A DNA stretch of 64,000 nucleotides, from the NCBI RefSeq assembly GCF_027125355.1, contig NZ_CP114052.1, positions 682,001 through 746,000 of the forward strand, in the 5' to 3' direction. Position numbers and translations under genes: made by a program. The stretch's first letter is position 1. Every line of letters starts with the position of its first letter. This DNA comes from Peptostreptococcus equinus (GTDB taxonomy: Bacteria > Bacillota > Clostridia > Peptostreptococcales > Peptostreptococcaceae). This document shows positions 16,984-25,581 of this stretch, piece after piece. The notes beneath the pieces were generated by a model that was given only the letters and a program-made list of their open reading frames with translations, made no database searches and was not told the origin of the DNA.

Positions 16984-17058
16984 ACTATTTTACAGAGTTT
17001 TTTCATAGAATCCCTTATGGTTTGTCCAGTAAGGGTACATATCAAATTGAGGTATTTT

Positions 17059-18027
17059 TTATTCCTTATAACTTATATCATCAAATACAAAATCGTGAAG
17101 TATTTTTATAGATGATTTTTCAAATCTTACGACCCATCCATGGTTTCCATATATGCCACCTTGTGCATATTTCGGATTGTCAACTAAAGGAAATTCAAGT
17201 TGCTTAACCTCTGAAGTATCCAATCCCATTACATTTAGTCCGTATCCTAGAATATCTTTTGAAGACATATTTGTTTTTATATAAGGTGTGGCAGCTTTCA
17301 AAAGAGCAGGGTATTTTAACTTAGATGAATTTTTTACTTCCTTCATAATGCTTGATACAATCATTCTTTGTCTATTATCTCTACCAAATGCACTGTCATT
17401 ATGTCTTATTCTAGCAAAAGCAAGTGCTTGATATCCATTTAATTTTTGTTCTCCAGTGTTTTCCACAAGTTTCATAGGACCTTTATCTTGATTTTTACTC
17501 CATTCATAAGTTTCAGGTATAAATTTATTCATCTCTTTCATTTCACCTTTGTTTACATTTACAGTAACGCCATCAAGTGAGTCTATTATTGCTATAAAAG
17601 AATCAAAGTTTATCAATACAAAGTCATCTATATCAATATCAAAATTATTTTCAATAGTCTTAATAAGTAATCCTTCTTTACCATATGCGTAAGCATGAGT
17701 TAATTTAGACATTCCATATCCAGGTATCTTCACAAAAGAATCTCTAGCAAATGATGTTATCTTTATATCATTATGTATAGTATCTATTGTTAGCATCATC
17801 ATAGAGTCAGATCTTGAAACTTTTTCTCCTGGTCTAGCATCTGTACCCATTATTAAAATATTCTTTATACCATCTTTGTGAGTATGTGAATAGTCTTCTA
17901 GTTCACTTGTATCAATATTTTTATCGTGCATATCCCCAAACAACAATGATGTCATTGCTAAAGAGGCTAATGGTATTACTATTACTAATACAAATAAAAA
18001 CACAACAAATCTTTTTAATTTGGACAT
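17059..18027 (-). CDS. LytR-CpsA-Psr (LCP) family protein
   Basis: 322 residues: short cytoplasmic N-terminus, one membrane anchor (about 7-27), then an extracellular LCP domain. Seen: ILIMGTDARPGEKVSRSDSMMMLTID near 60-85, FARDSFVKIPGYGMSKLTHAYAYG and LAFARIRHNDSAFGRDNRQR. The conserved arginines and aspartates that bind pyrophosphate lipids are present. LCP enzymes transfer undecaprenyl-linked glycopolymers (teichoic-acid-like or capsule) to peptidoglycan. The ATG at 18027 is preferred over 18045 because AAGGCGGTG then forms the ribosome site. Downstream paralogue of the next gene; the pair arose by duplication. Confidence 0.92.
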   Translation of the reverse strand: MSKLKRFVVFLFVLVIVIPLASLAMTSLLFGDMHDKNIDTSELEDYSHTHKDGIKNILIMGTDARPGEKVSRSDSMMMLTIDTIHNDIKITSFARDSFVKIPGYGMSKLTHAYAYGKEGLLIKTIENNFDIDIDDFVLINFDSFIAIIDSLDGVTVNVNKGEMKEMNKFIPETYEWSKNQDKGPMKLVENTGEQKLNGYQALAFARIRHNDSAFGRDNRQRMIVSSIMKEVKNSSKLKYPALLKAATPYIKTNMSSKDILGYGLNVMGLDTSEVKQLEFPLVDNPKYAQGGIYGNHGWVVRFEKSSIKILHDFVFDDISYKE

Positions 18028-18092
18028 TTTAGCACCGCCTTTCAAAGTAATTTTACACTTATTATATTAAATTATCCATAACTATACAAAAT

Positions 18093-18117
18093 AAAAAAGC
18101 AGTTTTACTGCTTTTTT
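18093..18117 (-). terminator. Terminator between the two LCP genes (minus strand)
   Basis: AAAAAAGCAG (18093-18102) pairs with CTGCTTTTTT (18108-18117). On the minus strand it follows the upstream LCP gene and ends in a T-run, so the second LCP gene probably depends on partial read-through or its own promoter. Confidence 0.7.
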
Positions 18118-18135
18118 ATAAAAATTTATTTATTT

Positions 18136-19296
18136 TTAGAAATTTTCATTATTTGAGTCAGAATTAAATTCATTACTAGATGAATCAAATTTAGATTGAT
18201 TATTATTTTGCTCATTAGAAAATTCATCACTATCTGAAGAATTACCACCTATTGGTAAGCCGGAATTTCTATATTCTGGATCTCTTGAATATTGAGATAT
18301 TTTACCTGATTCTTGCCATTCTAGTGTGGCTTTTTTGATGTCTTCTTCAGTAGGTTTTTTATCATCAAATATAAATTTATGAAGTAAATCAACTTCATAT
18401 TGTTCAAATGGTATTACATATCCTGCGTGAGGAAGTCTTATTTCATTCTCTGGATGAAGTGGAAACTGCTGTGTAGTAATATGTAGATTGTCCATATCCA
18501 TTACATCCATACCTAATGCCATCATTTCACCAGGAGACATATTAGTTTTTACATAAGGCTTTACAGCGTTTAAAATCTTAGGATATTTTGTAAAAGATGT
18601 TTTTTCTAGTTTTTTGACTATGGCTTCTATTACTTGTCTTTGTCTATCGTCTCTTTGCATTGTACCATCATTTTTTCTAATTCTAGAAAATGCCAAAGCT
18701 TGATATCCTTTTAAATTTTGAACTCCAGTTTTTGTGAACTTTTCAAATGGGGGTTTATTATCTTTCTTATCCCAATCGTAACATTCTTCAACAAATTTAT
18801 TCAACTCATTAATTTCGCCTTCTTTAACATCTACTTCCACACCACCTAAAGCATCTATGGTATCTATAAATGAGAAAAAGTCAACTTTTGCATAATATTG
18901 AAGATCTAATTTAAAGTTATCCTCAATTGTCTGGATTGTAAGTTTTTCTTTACCATATGCATATGCATGGGTTAATTTTTCATAACCATGTCCAGGTATT
19001 TTTACATAAGTATCTCTACCTAAGGAAGTTATTTTTAGTTTTTTGTGCTTTGTATCAACTGTGAGAATCATCATTGAATCAGATCTTGATACTTCTTCAC
19101 CTGGTCTAGCATCACTACCCAAGAGTAGTATATTTGTAATACTGTTGTCAAATTTATATTTATTTGTTTTTAGCATATCAAATTCATCAGTGTTGTGCAT
19201 AGTTTTTAATTTAGTATATATAACCCCAGCGAATATAGTAGGGAATGCAATTACTAAAACCAATAAAAAAATCACAAGTTTCTTTAACTTGGACAA
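18136..19296 (-). CDS. LytR-CpsA-Psr (LCP) family protein
   Basis: 386 residues, TTG start with AGAAGGTGAT upstream. One membrane segment (about 5-25) is followed by an LCP catalytic domain: ILLLGSDARPGEEVSRSDSMMILTVD, SLGRDTYVKIPGHGYEKLTHAYAYG, and LAFSRIRKNDGTMQRDDRQR with the conserved R-x-D-x-R pattern. The C-terminal 40 residues are a Ser/Asn/Asp-rich tail absent from the downstream paralogue. Same predicted job, attaching anionic or capsular glycopolymers to the wall outside the membrane. Transcribed divergently from the HAD gene at 19467. Confidence 0.92.
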   Translation of the reverse strand: MSKLKKLVIFLLVLVIAFPTIFAGVIYTKLKTMHNTDEFDMLKTNKYKFDNSITNILLLGSDARPGEEVSRSDSMMILTVDTKHKKLKITSLGRDTYVKIPGHGYEKLTHAYAYGKEKLTIQTIEDNFKLDLQYYAKVDFFSFIDTIDALGGVEVDVKEGEINELNKFVEECYDWDKKDNKPPFEKFTKTGVQNLKGYQALAFSRIRKNDGTMQRDDRQRQVIEAIVKKLEKTSFTKYPKILNAVKPYVKTNMSPGEMMALGMDVMDMDNLHITTQQFPLHPENEIRLPHAGYVIPFEQYEVDLLHKFIFDDKKPTEEDIKKATLEWQESGKISQYSRDPEYRNSGLPIGGNSSDSDEFSNEQNNNQSKFDSSSNEFNSDSNNENF

Positions 19297-19466
19297 ATTA
19301 TCACCTTCTTTATTTTATTATAAAATTACATAGCTCTTATATTATATAAAATTTGTAATAAATAGTAAATAGTAAAATTGAAGTAATTAATAAAAAAGTT
19401 AACACAACACTTATATAAAAATTACACATTATGTTATAATATATAAGATATAAAAAGGAGGTATTG

Positions 19467-20258
19467 ATGATTAAGTTAGTGGTAGTAGATATGGATGGAA
19501 CTTTTTTAGATGATAAGAAACAAAAAAGTCCTGAATACGTAAAAGTGATAAAAGAATTAAGTAAAAAAGGAGTACAATTTTGTGTTGCCAGTGGCAGACA
19601 AATGGGTAGTATAAAAAGAGAATTTAAAGGTATAGAAGATTATGTGATTTTCATTGCAGAAAATGGTTCTGTAGTAGAGTTTGATAATGAGATAATTTTG
19701 CATCAGCCTATAGACAATAAAGTAAGACATGAAATTATAAAAAAGCTAAAAAAAGATTATAGTGATAAGAAATTAGTATACTGTACAAAAGATATGTCTT
19801 ATATTGATGATTATGATGAAGAGTCAAAAAAAAATGCTCAAACTTACTTCCCAGTACATACAGTAGTTGACAATTTTGAACAAGTGGAAGATGATCCTGT
19901 AAAAATATCAATTTATTCAAGAAATGGATATGATGAGGACTGTGCAGAAATAGAAAAGATTTTTTCTGATAGAGTAAAATTATGTGCTTCTGGATTTGAA
20001 TGGATTGATATTATTAGGAAAGATGCAAGCAAAGGTAATGCACTTAAATTAATACAAAAAAAATTAAATGTTAGCACAGAAGAAACAATGGCATTTGGCG
20101 ATCAAATGAATGATATAGAGATGATAGAAAATGCAAAATATAGTTATGCAATGGAGAATGCTGTAGAAGCCATAAAAGAAAAAGCTAATTTTATCGCACC
20201 ATCAAATAATGATTTTGGTGTAATACAAGTTCTAAAAAAGGAATTTAATATCAAGTAG
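19467..20258 (+). CDS. Cof-type HAD-superfamily phosphatase
   Basis: 263 residues with the Cof/YbdK-like layout: nucleophile motif DMDGTFLDD (Asp8 and Asp10), motif II in FCVASGRQ, Lys in motif III and the final acidic pair in AFGDQMNDIEMI, with the large C2 cap domain between. Such enzymes remove phosphate from sugar phosphates or cofactors such as FMN; the substrate cannot be inferred. ATG 19467 is taken over TTG 19464 because AAAAGGAGG is then spaced by 5 nt. Followed by the amidase-like gene with an 8-nt gap, so probably one operon. Confidence 0.9.
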   Translation: MIKLVVVDMDGTFLDDKKQKSPEYVKVIKELSKKGVQFCVASGRQMGSIKREFKGIEDYVIFIAENGSVVEFDNEIILHQPIDNKVRHEIIKKLKKDYSDKKLVYCTKDMSYIDDYDEESKKNAQTYFPVHTVVDNFEQVEDDPVKISIYSRNGYDEDCAEIEKIFSDRVKLCASGFEWIDIIRKDASKGNALKLIQKKLNVSTEETMAFGDQMNDIEMIENAKYSYAMENAVEAIKEKANFIAPSNNDFGVIQVLKKEFNIK

Positions 20259-20266
20259 GTGATTAT

Positions 20267-21193
20267 TTGCTAAAAAAGAAGAAAAGAAGAAAATTAAATA
20301 AGAAAAAATTATTTTTAGTGATAATAGTATTTGCTATTATATTGGCATTAATATTTAAGATCTTTACTTTTGCCTTTTCTTTAATAAAGCCTGATAATAA
20401 TCAAACTAAAGAAAAGGTAAAAACAGCTCAAGAAATAGAGAATGAAGAAGAAAGAAAAATCAATATTACAATTGATCCAGCCAAAGGTGGAAAGAATAAG
20501 GGGTTAGCCACTAAAGATGGCGGTATGTATGAGAAGGATATTAATCTTGAAATAGCAAAATTGATAAAAAACAATTTAGAAAAGCATTCAGATGTAAATG
20601 TCAAGTTGACTAGAGCATACGATGACGATCTTTCTCTAGAAGACAGAAAAAAGATAATTAATGAAAATAAAACAGATATTTTAATATCAGTTAGGTTAAA
20701 TGGACAAAGTTCAAGTGATGAAGCTAGTGGAATAGATACGTATTATAATTCTGAAAATGTGAAATCAGAAGTTAAAAAAAATAGTAACATATCAAATGTA
20801 GAGGCTAAGAATACAAATAAAGACTTAAAAAACAGCAATAAACAAGATTCAGATTCTAAGGCAGATAGTGAATATGATGGTGATAGCACAAAAAATAAAG
20901 ATGATAGAAAACCGCTATCTAAATATTTGGCAAGTTCAGTTCAAACGACTACATTGTCTTTTATAGATATGAAAGATAGAGGTGTGGTTAAGAATGATAT
21001 AGATATATTATCTTATGTAAAAATGCCTGCGATTGTTATGCACTGTGGATTTATTTCTAACAAAGCTGATGCTGAAAAACTTGAAAATAATAAGCATAGA
21101 AGTGATATAGCAAATGGTATAAGTGAGGGAACTCTTTTATTTATAGATAATTATAGAGGTGAAATATTTAAGGATAGAATAAACTATAGGTAA
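20267..21193 (+). CDS. Membrane-anchored amidase_3-like protein with degenerate active site
   Basis: 308 residues, TTG start. A Lys/Arg-rich cytoplasmic tip, one TM segment (about 15-40), then an N-acetylmuramoyl-L-alanine amidase type 3 fold. The fold is clear (ITIDPAKGG, KLTRAYDDDLSLEDRKKIINENKTDILISVRLN, DRGVVKNDIDILSYVKMPAIV, CGFISNKADAEKL), but catalytic residues are changed: the first zinc His of DPGHGG is Lys, the third ligand SIHxN is SVRLN, and the catalytic Glu of VELGFISN is His. A low-complexity Ser/Asp/Lys insert lies in the middle. Probably a non-catalytic, wall-binding or regulatory homologue. Confidence 0.75.
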   Translation: MLKKKKRRKLNKKKLFLVIIVFAIILALIFKIFTFAFSLIKPDNNQTKEKVKTAQEIENEEERKINITIDPAKGGKNKGLATKDGGMYEKDINLEIAKLIKNNLEKHSDVNVKLTRAYDDDLSLEDRKKIINENKTDILISVRLNGQSSSDEASGIDTYYNSENVKSEVKKNSNISNVEAKNTNKDLKNSNKQDSDSKADSEYDGDSTKNKDDRKPLSKYLASSVQTTTLSFIDMKDRGVVKNDIDILSYVKMPAIVMHCGFISNKADAEKLENNKHRSDIANGISEGTLLFIDNYRGEIFKDRINYR

Positions 21194-21303
21194 CAAAGAA
21201 TATTATAATAATTTGAAAATGAAAAAAATTTCAAAAAACTTCAAAAAATATGGTTATTTTTTGGAAAATAGAGTAAAATAGTAAATATAATATAAATTGT
21301 AAT

Positions 21304-21346
21304 GAAAGAGGGACCTTAATAGACCATATAGGGACAAAAACTCTTT
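21304..21346 (+). other. Structured leader upstream of ptsH
   Basis: AAAGAG (21305-21310) can pair with CTCTTT (21341-21346), and AGGGAC occurs twice (21309-21314, 21330-21335). It lies in the 5' leader 25 nt before the HPr start. No known riboswitch is recognised; it may be a weak regulatory element or chance. Confidence 0.3.
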
Positions 21347-21370
21347 TATGATTGTATATGGAGGAAAATT

Positions 21371-21634
21371 ATGGAAAAGAAAGTAACAATAATCAATGAA
21401 ACAGGGCTACATGCTAGACCAGCTAGTATGTTTGTACAGCAGGCAAATAAATTTAAGTCTTCTGTAGAACTTATTCATAATGGAGAAAAAGTAAATGCGA
21501 AATCTATCATGGGTATAATGAAATTAGGTTTAGCGAAGGGAACTGAGGTAACTATAGAAACACATGGTGAAGATGAAGAGCTAGCACTTAATTCTATAGT
21601 AGAATTAGTTGAGAGTGGATTTGGCGAAAAATAG
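21371..21634 (+). CDS. ptsH: Phosphocarrier protein HPr
   Basis: 87 residues, the standard HPr size. Catalytic His14 lies in GLHARPAS, and the regulatory serine Ser45 in KSIMGIM is the site phosphorylated by HPr kinase in Firmicutes. HPr passes phosphate from enzyme I to sugar-specific EIIA domains and, as HPr-Ser-P, acts with CcpA in carbon catabolite control. Good ribosome site (TGGAGG) before ATG 21371. ptsI follows after a terminator-like hairpin, so expression of the pair may be partly uncoupled, with ptsH made in excess. Confidence 0.96.
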   Translation: MEKKVTIINETGLHARPASMFVQQANKFKSSVELIHNGEKVNAKSIMGIMKLGLAKGTEVTIETHGEDEELALNSIVELVESGFGEK

Positions 21635-21639
21635 CTATC

Positions 21640-21673
21640 AAAAAGTTAGGAGGCTTATCCTCTTAACTTTTTT
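21640..21673 (+). terminator. Terminator or attenuator between ptsH and ptsI
   Basis: AAAAGTTAGGAGG pairs with CCTCTTAACTTTT, followed by a T-run (TTTTTTTG). It allows excess ptsH over ptsI transcript. Confidence 0.75.
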
Positions 21674-21718
21674 TGTATATATTATTTATGATTTTTATCG
21701 GACTGTGGAGGAATTCAT

Positions 21719-23437
21719 ATGGAATTAAAGGGAATAGGAGCTTCACCTGGTATTGCTATAGGTAAGGCTTTAGTAATAAAAAATGAAGAAATAAAAATTG
21801 ATAAGAAAACAAATGTAGATATTCAGGCAGAGATAAAAAAGCTTAGAGATGCAATTGTATTATCTAAAAGAGAATTAGAACAGATAAAAAATAAAGTGGC
21901 TCATGAAGTAGGTGAAGAAGAAGCTGAAATATTTGGAGCACATCTTTTAGTATTAGAAGATCCTGAGTTAATAGGTGAGACTGAAAATAAGATAAAAAAC
22001 GAAACTGTAAATGCTGATTTTGCTCTAAATGAAACAAAAGAAATGTTTGTTAGTATATTCGAATCAATGGATAATGAATATATGAGAGAAAGAGCAACAG
22101 ATATTAAGGATGTAACTAATAGAGTCATAAGACATATATTAGGTATAAAAGTGGTTGATTTATCTTCATTAGATGAAGAGGTGATTTTGGTAGCCCATGA
22201 TTTAACACCATCTGATACGGCTTCAATGGATAAAGAAAAAGTGCAAGGTTTTTTAACTGATATTGGTGGAAGAACATCTCATACAGCTATAATGTCTAGA
22301 ACCTTAGAAATACCAGCAATAGTAGGTATAGATAATGCTACTACTAGTATTAAGGATGGAGATATACTAGTATTTGATGGAGATAATGGAGTGCTAATAG
22401 TGAATCCTGAAAAATCTATTATCAATGAATACAAAGAAAAGAAAAAAGTTTTTGAAGCAGATAAGCTTGAGTTGGAAAAATTAATAGGCCAAGAATCACT
22501 TACAGCTGATGGTAGAAAAGTTGAGTTGGCTGGAAATATTGGAACACCGAATGACTTAGAAGGTCTTATTAATAATGATGCAGAAGGTGTAGGTCTTTAT
22601 AGAACTGAATTTTTATACATGGATAGTGATAAATTCCCTGATGAAGAAACACAATATCAGGCATATAAAAAAGTTTTAGAAGGAATGAAGGATAAGCCAG
22701 TAGTAATTAGAACACTTGATATAGGTGGAGATAAAAAGCTAAGCTATTTTCATATGGATGAAGAAATGAATCCGTTTTTAGGATATAGAGCTATTAGACT
22801 TTGCTTAGACAAAACTGAAATTTTCAAGACTCAACTAAGAGCTTTATTTAGGGCTTCTGTGCATGGAAAGTTGAGAATAATGTTCCCGATGATATCTTCT
22901 TTAGAGGAATTATTAAAAGCTAAGGATATTTGTGAAGAAGTAAAGGAAGAATTGAGTTCAGAATCTATTTTATATTCTAAAGATGTTGAAATTGGTATGA
23001 TGATAGAAGTTCCATCTGCAGCAATTATATCTGATATACTTGCAAAGCATGTAGATTTCTTTTCAATAGGAACAAATGATTTAGTACAATACACATGTGC
23101 AGTTGATAGAATGAACCAAAAAATTTCTTATTTATACAACCAATTTAATCCTGCTGTATTAAGACTTATAAATCTAGTAATTAATAATGCACACCAAGAG
23201 GGAAAGTGGGTAGGTATGTGTGGAGAATCAGCTGGAGATGAGAAAATGATACCAATTTTATTAGGGTTTGGTCTTGATGAATTCTCAATGTCTCCAATAT
23301 CAATTTTAAGAGCTAGAAGATTAATAAAGTCTTTAAACGAAGAAGATATGATAGAATTGGCAGAAGAAGTGCTGGATTTAGAAAGTGCTGAAGAAGTAGA
23401 AAAATATATGGATGATTTCATTGCTAGTAGAAAATAA
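21719..23437 (+). CDS. ptsI: Phosphoenolpyruvate-protein phosphotransferase (PTS enzyme I)
   Basis: 572 residues, full length. An N-terminal HPr-binding helical part precedes the phospho-histidine domain with His188 in GGRTSHTAIMSR, a swivel linker, and the C-terminal PEP-binding barrel with GVGLYRTEFLYM, GGDKKLSYF, EIGMMIEVPSA and GTNDLVQYT, plus the acid-base Cys in GMCGESAGD. It moves phosphate from PEP to HPr, the first step of PTS sugar uptake. ATG with GGAGGAATTCAT. Terminator after the gene. Confidence 0.97.
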   Translation: MELKGIGASPGIAIGKALVIKNEEIKIDKKTNVDIQAEIKKLRDAIVLSKRELEQIKNKVAHEVGEEEAEIFGAHLLVLEDPELIGETENKIKNETVNADFALNETKEMFVSIFESMDNEYMRERATDIKDVTNRVIRHILGIKVVDLSSLDEEVILVAHDLTPSDTASMDKEKVQGFLTDIGGRTSHTAIMSRTLEIPAIVGIDNATTSIKDGDILVFDGDNGVLIVNPEKSIINEYKEKKKVFEADKLELEKLIGQESLTADGRKVELAGNIGTPNDLEGLINNDAEGVGLYRTEFLYMDSDKFPDEETQYQAYKKVLEGMKDKPVVIRTLDIGGDKKLSYFHMDEEMNPFLGYRAIRLCLDKTEIFKTQLRALFRASVHGKLRIMFPMISSLEELLKAKDICEEVKEELSSESILYSKDVEIGMMIEVPSAAIISDILAKHVDFFSIGTNDLVQYTCAVDRMNQKISYLYNQFNPAVLRLINLVINNAHQEGKWVGMCGESAGDEKMIPILLGFGLDEFSMSPISILRARRLIKSLNEEDMIELAEEVLDLESAEEVEKYMDDFIASRK

Positions 23438-23458
23438 TATAAGCATATATAATATATT

Positions 23459-23485
23459 AAGGGGCCGTTTTACGGTCCTTTTATT
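23459..23485 (+). terminator. Terminator after ptsI
   Basis: AAGGGGCCGT pairs with ACGGTCCTTT around a TTT loop, followed by TATTATTT. Confidence 0.8.
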
Positions 23486-23671
23486 ATTTCACATTATCAT
23501 ATTTTTAATATTTCAATGAATTTAGATATTTAAAAAGGATTAGTATAGCATAATAAAAAGAAATAGTATATTACAAATAAAAAATATACTTGAAAGTCTA
23601 GACTTATATAATTAATTGTGCTAATATATATTTAAGGAAATTGATTTCCCAAAAATATGGAGGTAATAGTT

Positions 23672-24316
23672 ATGTTAGGTAATGTTGTTAGATATAATTT
23701 TTTTGCGATAGAAAATGTAGATAAAGAAACTTATTCTTTGGATCATGCAGTTGTTATTGATGTAAATGAAGAAGATGGTCAAGTAAAAATATTGCCGATT
23801 ACCAATACTTTTTGCAAAGACTCCATAGAATCATTTTGCTTAGGTAAGATTGAAGGATTTGTTGAAATAAGAAATGAAGGTTTTAAAGAATTAGATCAAT
23901 ATGTTCGTTTTGATAAGGTCATGCTTGTAAATAAGGATGAAATAAGCTCATTAAAGGCTCAAGATGAATATGGTAATATAAATCAAGATTATATTGACTT
24001 ATATGTTAATTCTGATCAGCTTACAAAGATACTGGATAAGTATAAGGAATATACTGATGGAGAGATTAGAAATGTTGTAAATCTTTTATTAAAATCAGAA
24101 CCAAAATATAAATTAAATATGCAAGCTTCATCGTTAGCAACTGATATGGATGTATATTTAAAGAAAATGGATAAATATAGAGAATACAATTATAATAATC
24201 AGAAGATAATAGTATTTTACGTAGAAGGACAAAGATATTCCTTAGTAATGGATGCTACTGATAACACGGATATAAAATCAAGAAATGAAGAGCTAAAGTT
24301 GGCTCTTGTAAGTTAG
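23672..24316 (+). CDS. Protein with possible PemK/MazF-like N-terminal barrel
   Basis: 214 residues. Not a recognised family member. The first about 90 residues have the rhythm of a PemK/MazF-type beta barrel: GNVVRYNFFAIEN, then DHAVVIDVNEE, then VKILPITNT, then VRFDKVMLVNKDEI. The remaining 120 residues are mainly charged helices (EIRNVVNLLLKSEP, MDVYLKKMDKYREYNY), ending with a strand-like YVEGQRYSLVMDA. No antitoxin-like ORF is beside it, so a toxin role is not supported. ATG 23672 is chosen over 23657 because GGAGG at 23659-23663 then fits. It has its own upstream gap of 234 nt and a terminator behind it. Confidence 0.5.
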   Translation: MLGNVVRYNFFAIENVDKETYSLDHAVVIDVNEEDGQVKILPITNTFCKDSIESFCLGKIEGFVEIRNEGFKELDQYVRFDKVMLVNKDEISSLKAQDEYGNINQDYIDLYVNSDQLTKILDKYKEYTDGEIRNVVNLLLKSEPKYKLNMQASSLATDMDVYLKKMDKYREYNYNNQKIIVFYVEGQRYSLVMDATDNTDIKSRNEELKLALVS

Positions 24317-24359
24317 CTTTTACGTTTTGTTTACAAAACACTACCATAATCACTATAAA

Positions 24360-24390
24360 AATAAGCAGGGTAAAACCTGCTTATTTTTAT
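24360..24390 (+). terminator. Terminator after the PemK-like gene
   Basis: AATAAGCAGG pairs with CCTGCTTATT, followed by TTTATTTTA. Confidence 0.8.
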
Positions 24391-24472
24391 TTTATATTAC
24401 ATTTTAATTTAATGTATATTAGTAAAAGAATAGATTTATTAAAATTAAATCAAAAAATAAGTAAAGAGTAAA

Positions 24473-24497
24473 AAGCTACGGAATTTATCCGTAGCTT
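24473..24497 (-). terminator. Terminator of the lipoprotein gene (minus strand)
   Basis: AAGCTACGGA / TCCGTAGCTT with a 5-nt loop; read on the minus strand it ends in TTTTTACTC. Confidence 0.75.
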
Positions 24498-24504
24498 AAA
24501 TTTA

Positions 24505-25425
24505 TTATTTACTATATGCATTCATAAAGGCTTCTATAAATATTTGTTTTGCCTCACTTCTTTCACTTGATTGTATTGGTGAGTCATTTTCAAATCCGTC
24601 AAATAGTTCTGAAGCTTTAGCTCTAGCTTCTGCTTTTGATCCACCTGCATTTTTAAATTGTTCACCTTCTCTAGCTCCAGCACTAGCTATATCATTTTTT
24701 AAGCTGGTATTTAGACTACTTACAAAAGGTATGACTGTACTGCCACTTTCCTTAGCAGTAGCTTGGTTTTTCTTTGATTCGATATCAGTAGATCTTTCTT
24801 TTTTGCTAGTAGAAGATTCCTTATCTGAATTTGATTTGTTACTAGAGTCATTTTTGTTGTTTGACTCATTGTTTTTGTCTTCTTTTGTTGTATCTTCAGT
24901 ATCGGTAGAGTTTTTACCTCTTACCTTTTCTATATCCTGTCTAATTTGATCCATCTGTTTTTTGAACTCTTTAAATTTAACGTTATATTCGCTTACGTTC
25001 TTTTCGTATGAATTTTTATCCTTTATAACTGTATCAGCCATCTTTGATGATAAATCATACATGTCGCTAAGATTTTGTTTCGCATCTGCAAGTGGTTTGT
25101 ATGTTACCTTTGCATCTTTTACCAATCCTGCATTAGTAGTAATTGATTCTTTAGCACTTGCTAAATCACTTTCAAGATTTGAGTTTTTATTTACATCTGA
25201 AATAGTCTTTAAGTTAGATTTTAAATCATTATAGTATGATAAAGTCTGTTTGTATTCAACAATAATTTTGTCCACATTATCCTTATTAATATCAGTTATA
25301 TACTCAGTTTTACTTGTAGTTGTAGTGTTGTTAGTAGTATCTTTTTTTTGGCTAGTACAAGCAGCTGTAGATAGTGCTAAACTAGTTGCTAAGATACCTA
25401 ACATTGATTTTTTCAATATATTCAA
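24505..25425 (-). CDS. Coiled-coil lipoprotein of unknown function
   Basis: 306 residues from a TTG start with GGAGGTGA (the longer frame from 25458 lacks a ribosome site). Lipobox STAAC (Cys near residue 22). Helical, coiled-coil-like region to about residue 160 (heptad patterns in YKQTLSYYNDLKSNLKTI and VKFKEFKKQMDQIRQDIEKV), then a Ser/Asn/Lys/Asp-rich linker, and an Ala/Gly-rich C-terminal helical part (AGGSKAEARAKASELF). No family recognised. A surface-anchored spacer-like protein is plausible. Confidence 0.65.
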   Translation of the reverse strand: MNILKKSMLGILATSLALSTAACTSQKKDTTNNTTTTSKTEYITDINKDNVDKIIVEYKQTLSYYNDLKSNLKTISDVNKNSNLESDLASAKESITTNAGLVKDAKVTYKPLADAKQNLSDMYDLSSKMADTVIKDKNSYEKNVSEYNVKFKEFKKQMDQIRQDIEKVRGKNSTDTEDTTKEDKNNESNNKNDSSNKSNSDKESSTSKKERSTDIESKKNQATAKESGSTVIPFVSSLNTSLKNDIASAGAREGEQFKNAGGSKAEARAKASELFDGFENDSPIQSSERSEAKQIFIEAFMNAYSK

Positions 25426-25506
25426 TATCTTCACCTCCATGTTAATATATATGCACATTATAACACAAATGTAAAAAAATAAAAATATAAACTTTATTTA
25501 TTATAC

Positions 25507-25534
25507 TTGACAGGAGTATGATATAATATAGAAT
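25507..25534 (+). promoter_or_regulatory. Predicted promoter of scfB
   Basis: TTGACA at 25507-25512 and TAGAAT at 25529-25534, 16 nt apart. The perfect TATAAT just upstream (25522) is too close to this -35. Confidence 0.45.
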
Positions 25535-25581
25535 GGTATAATTTTATTTATAAAAAATGCAATAGACTTGGAGGGTAATAT

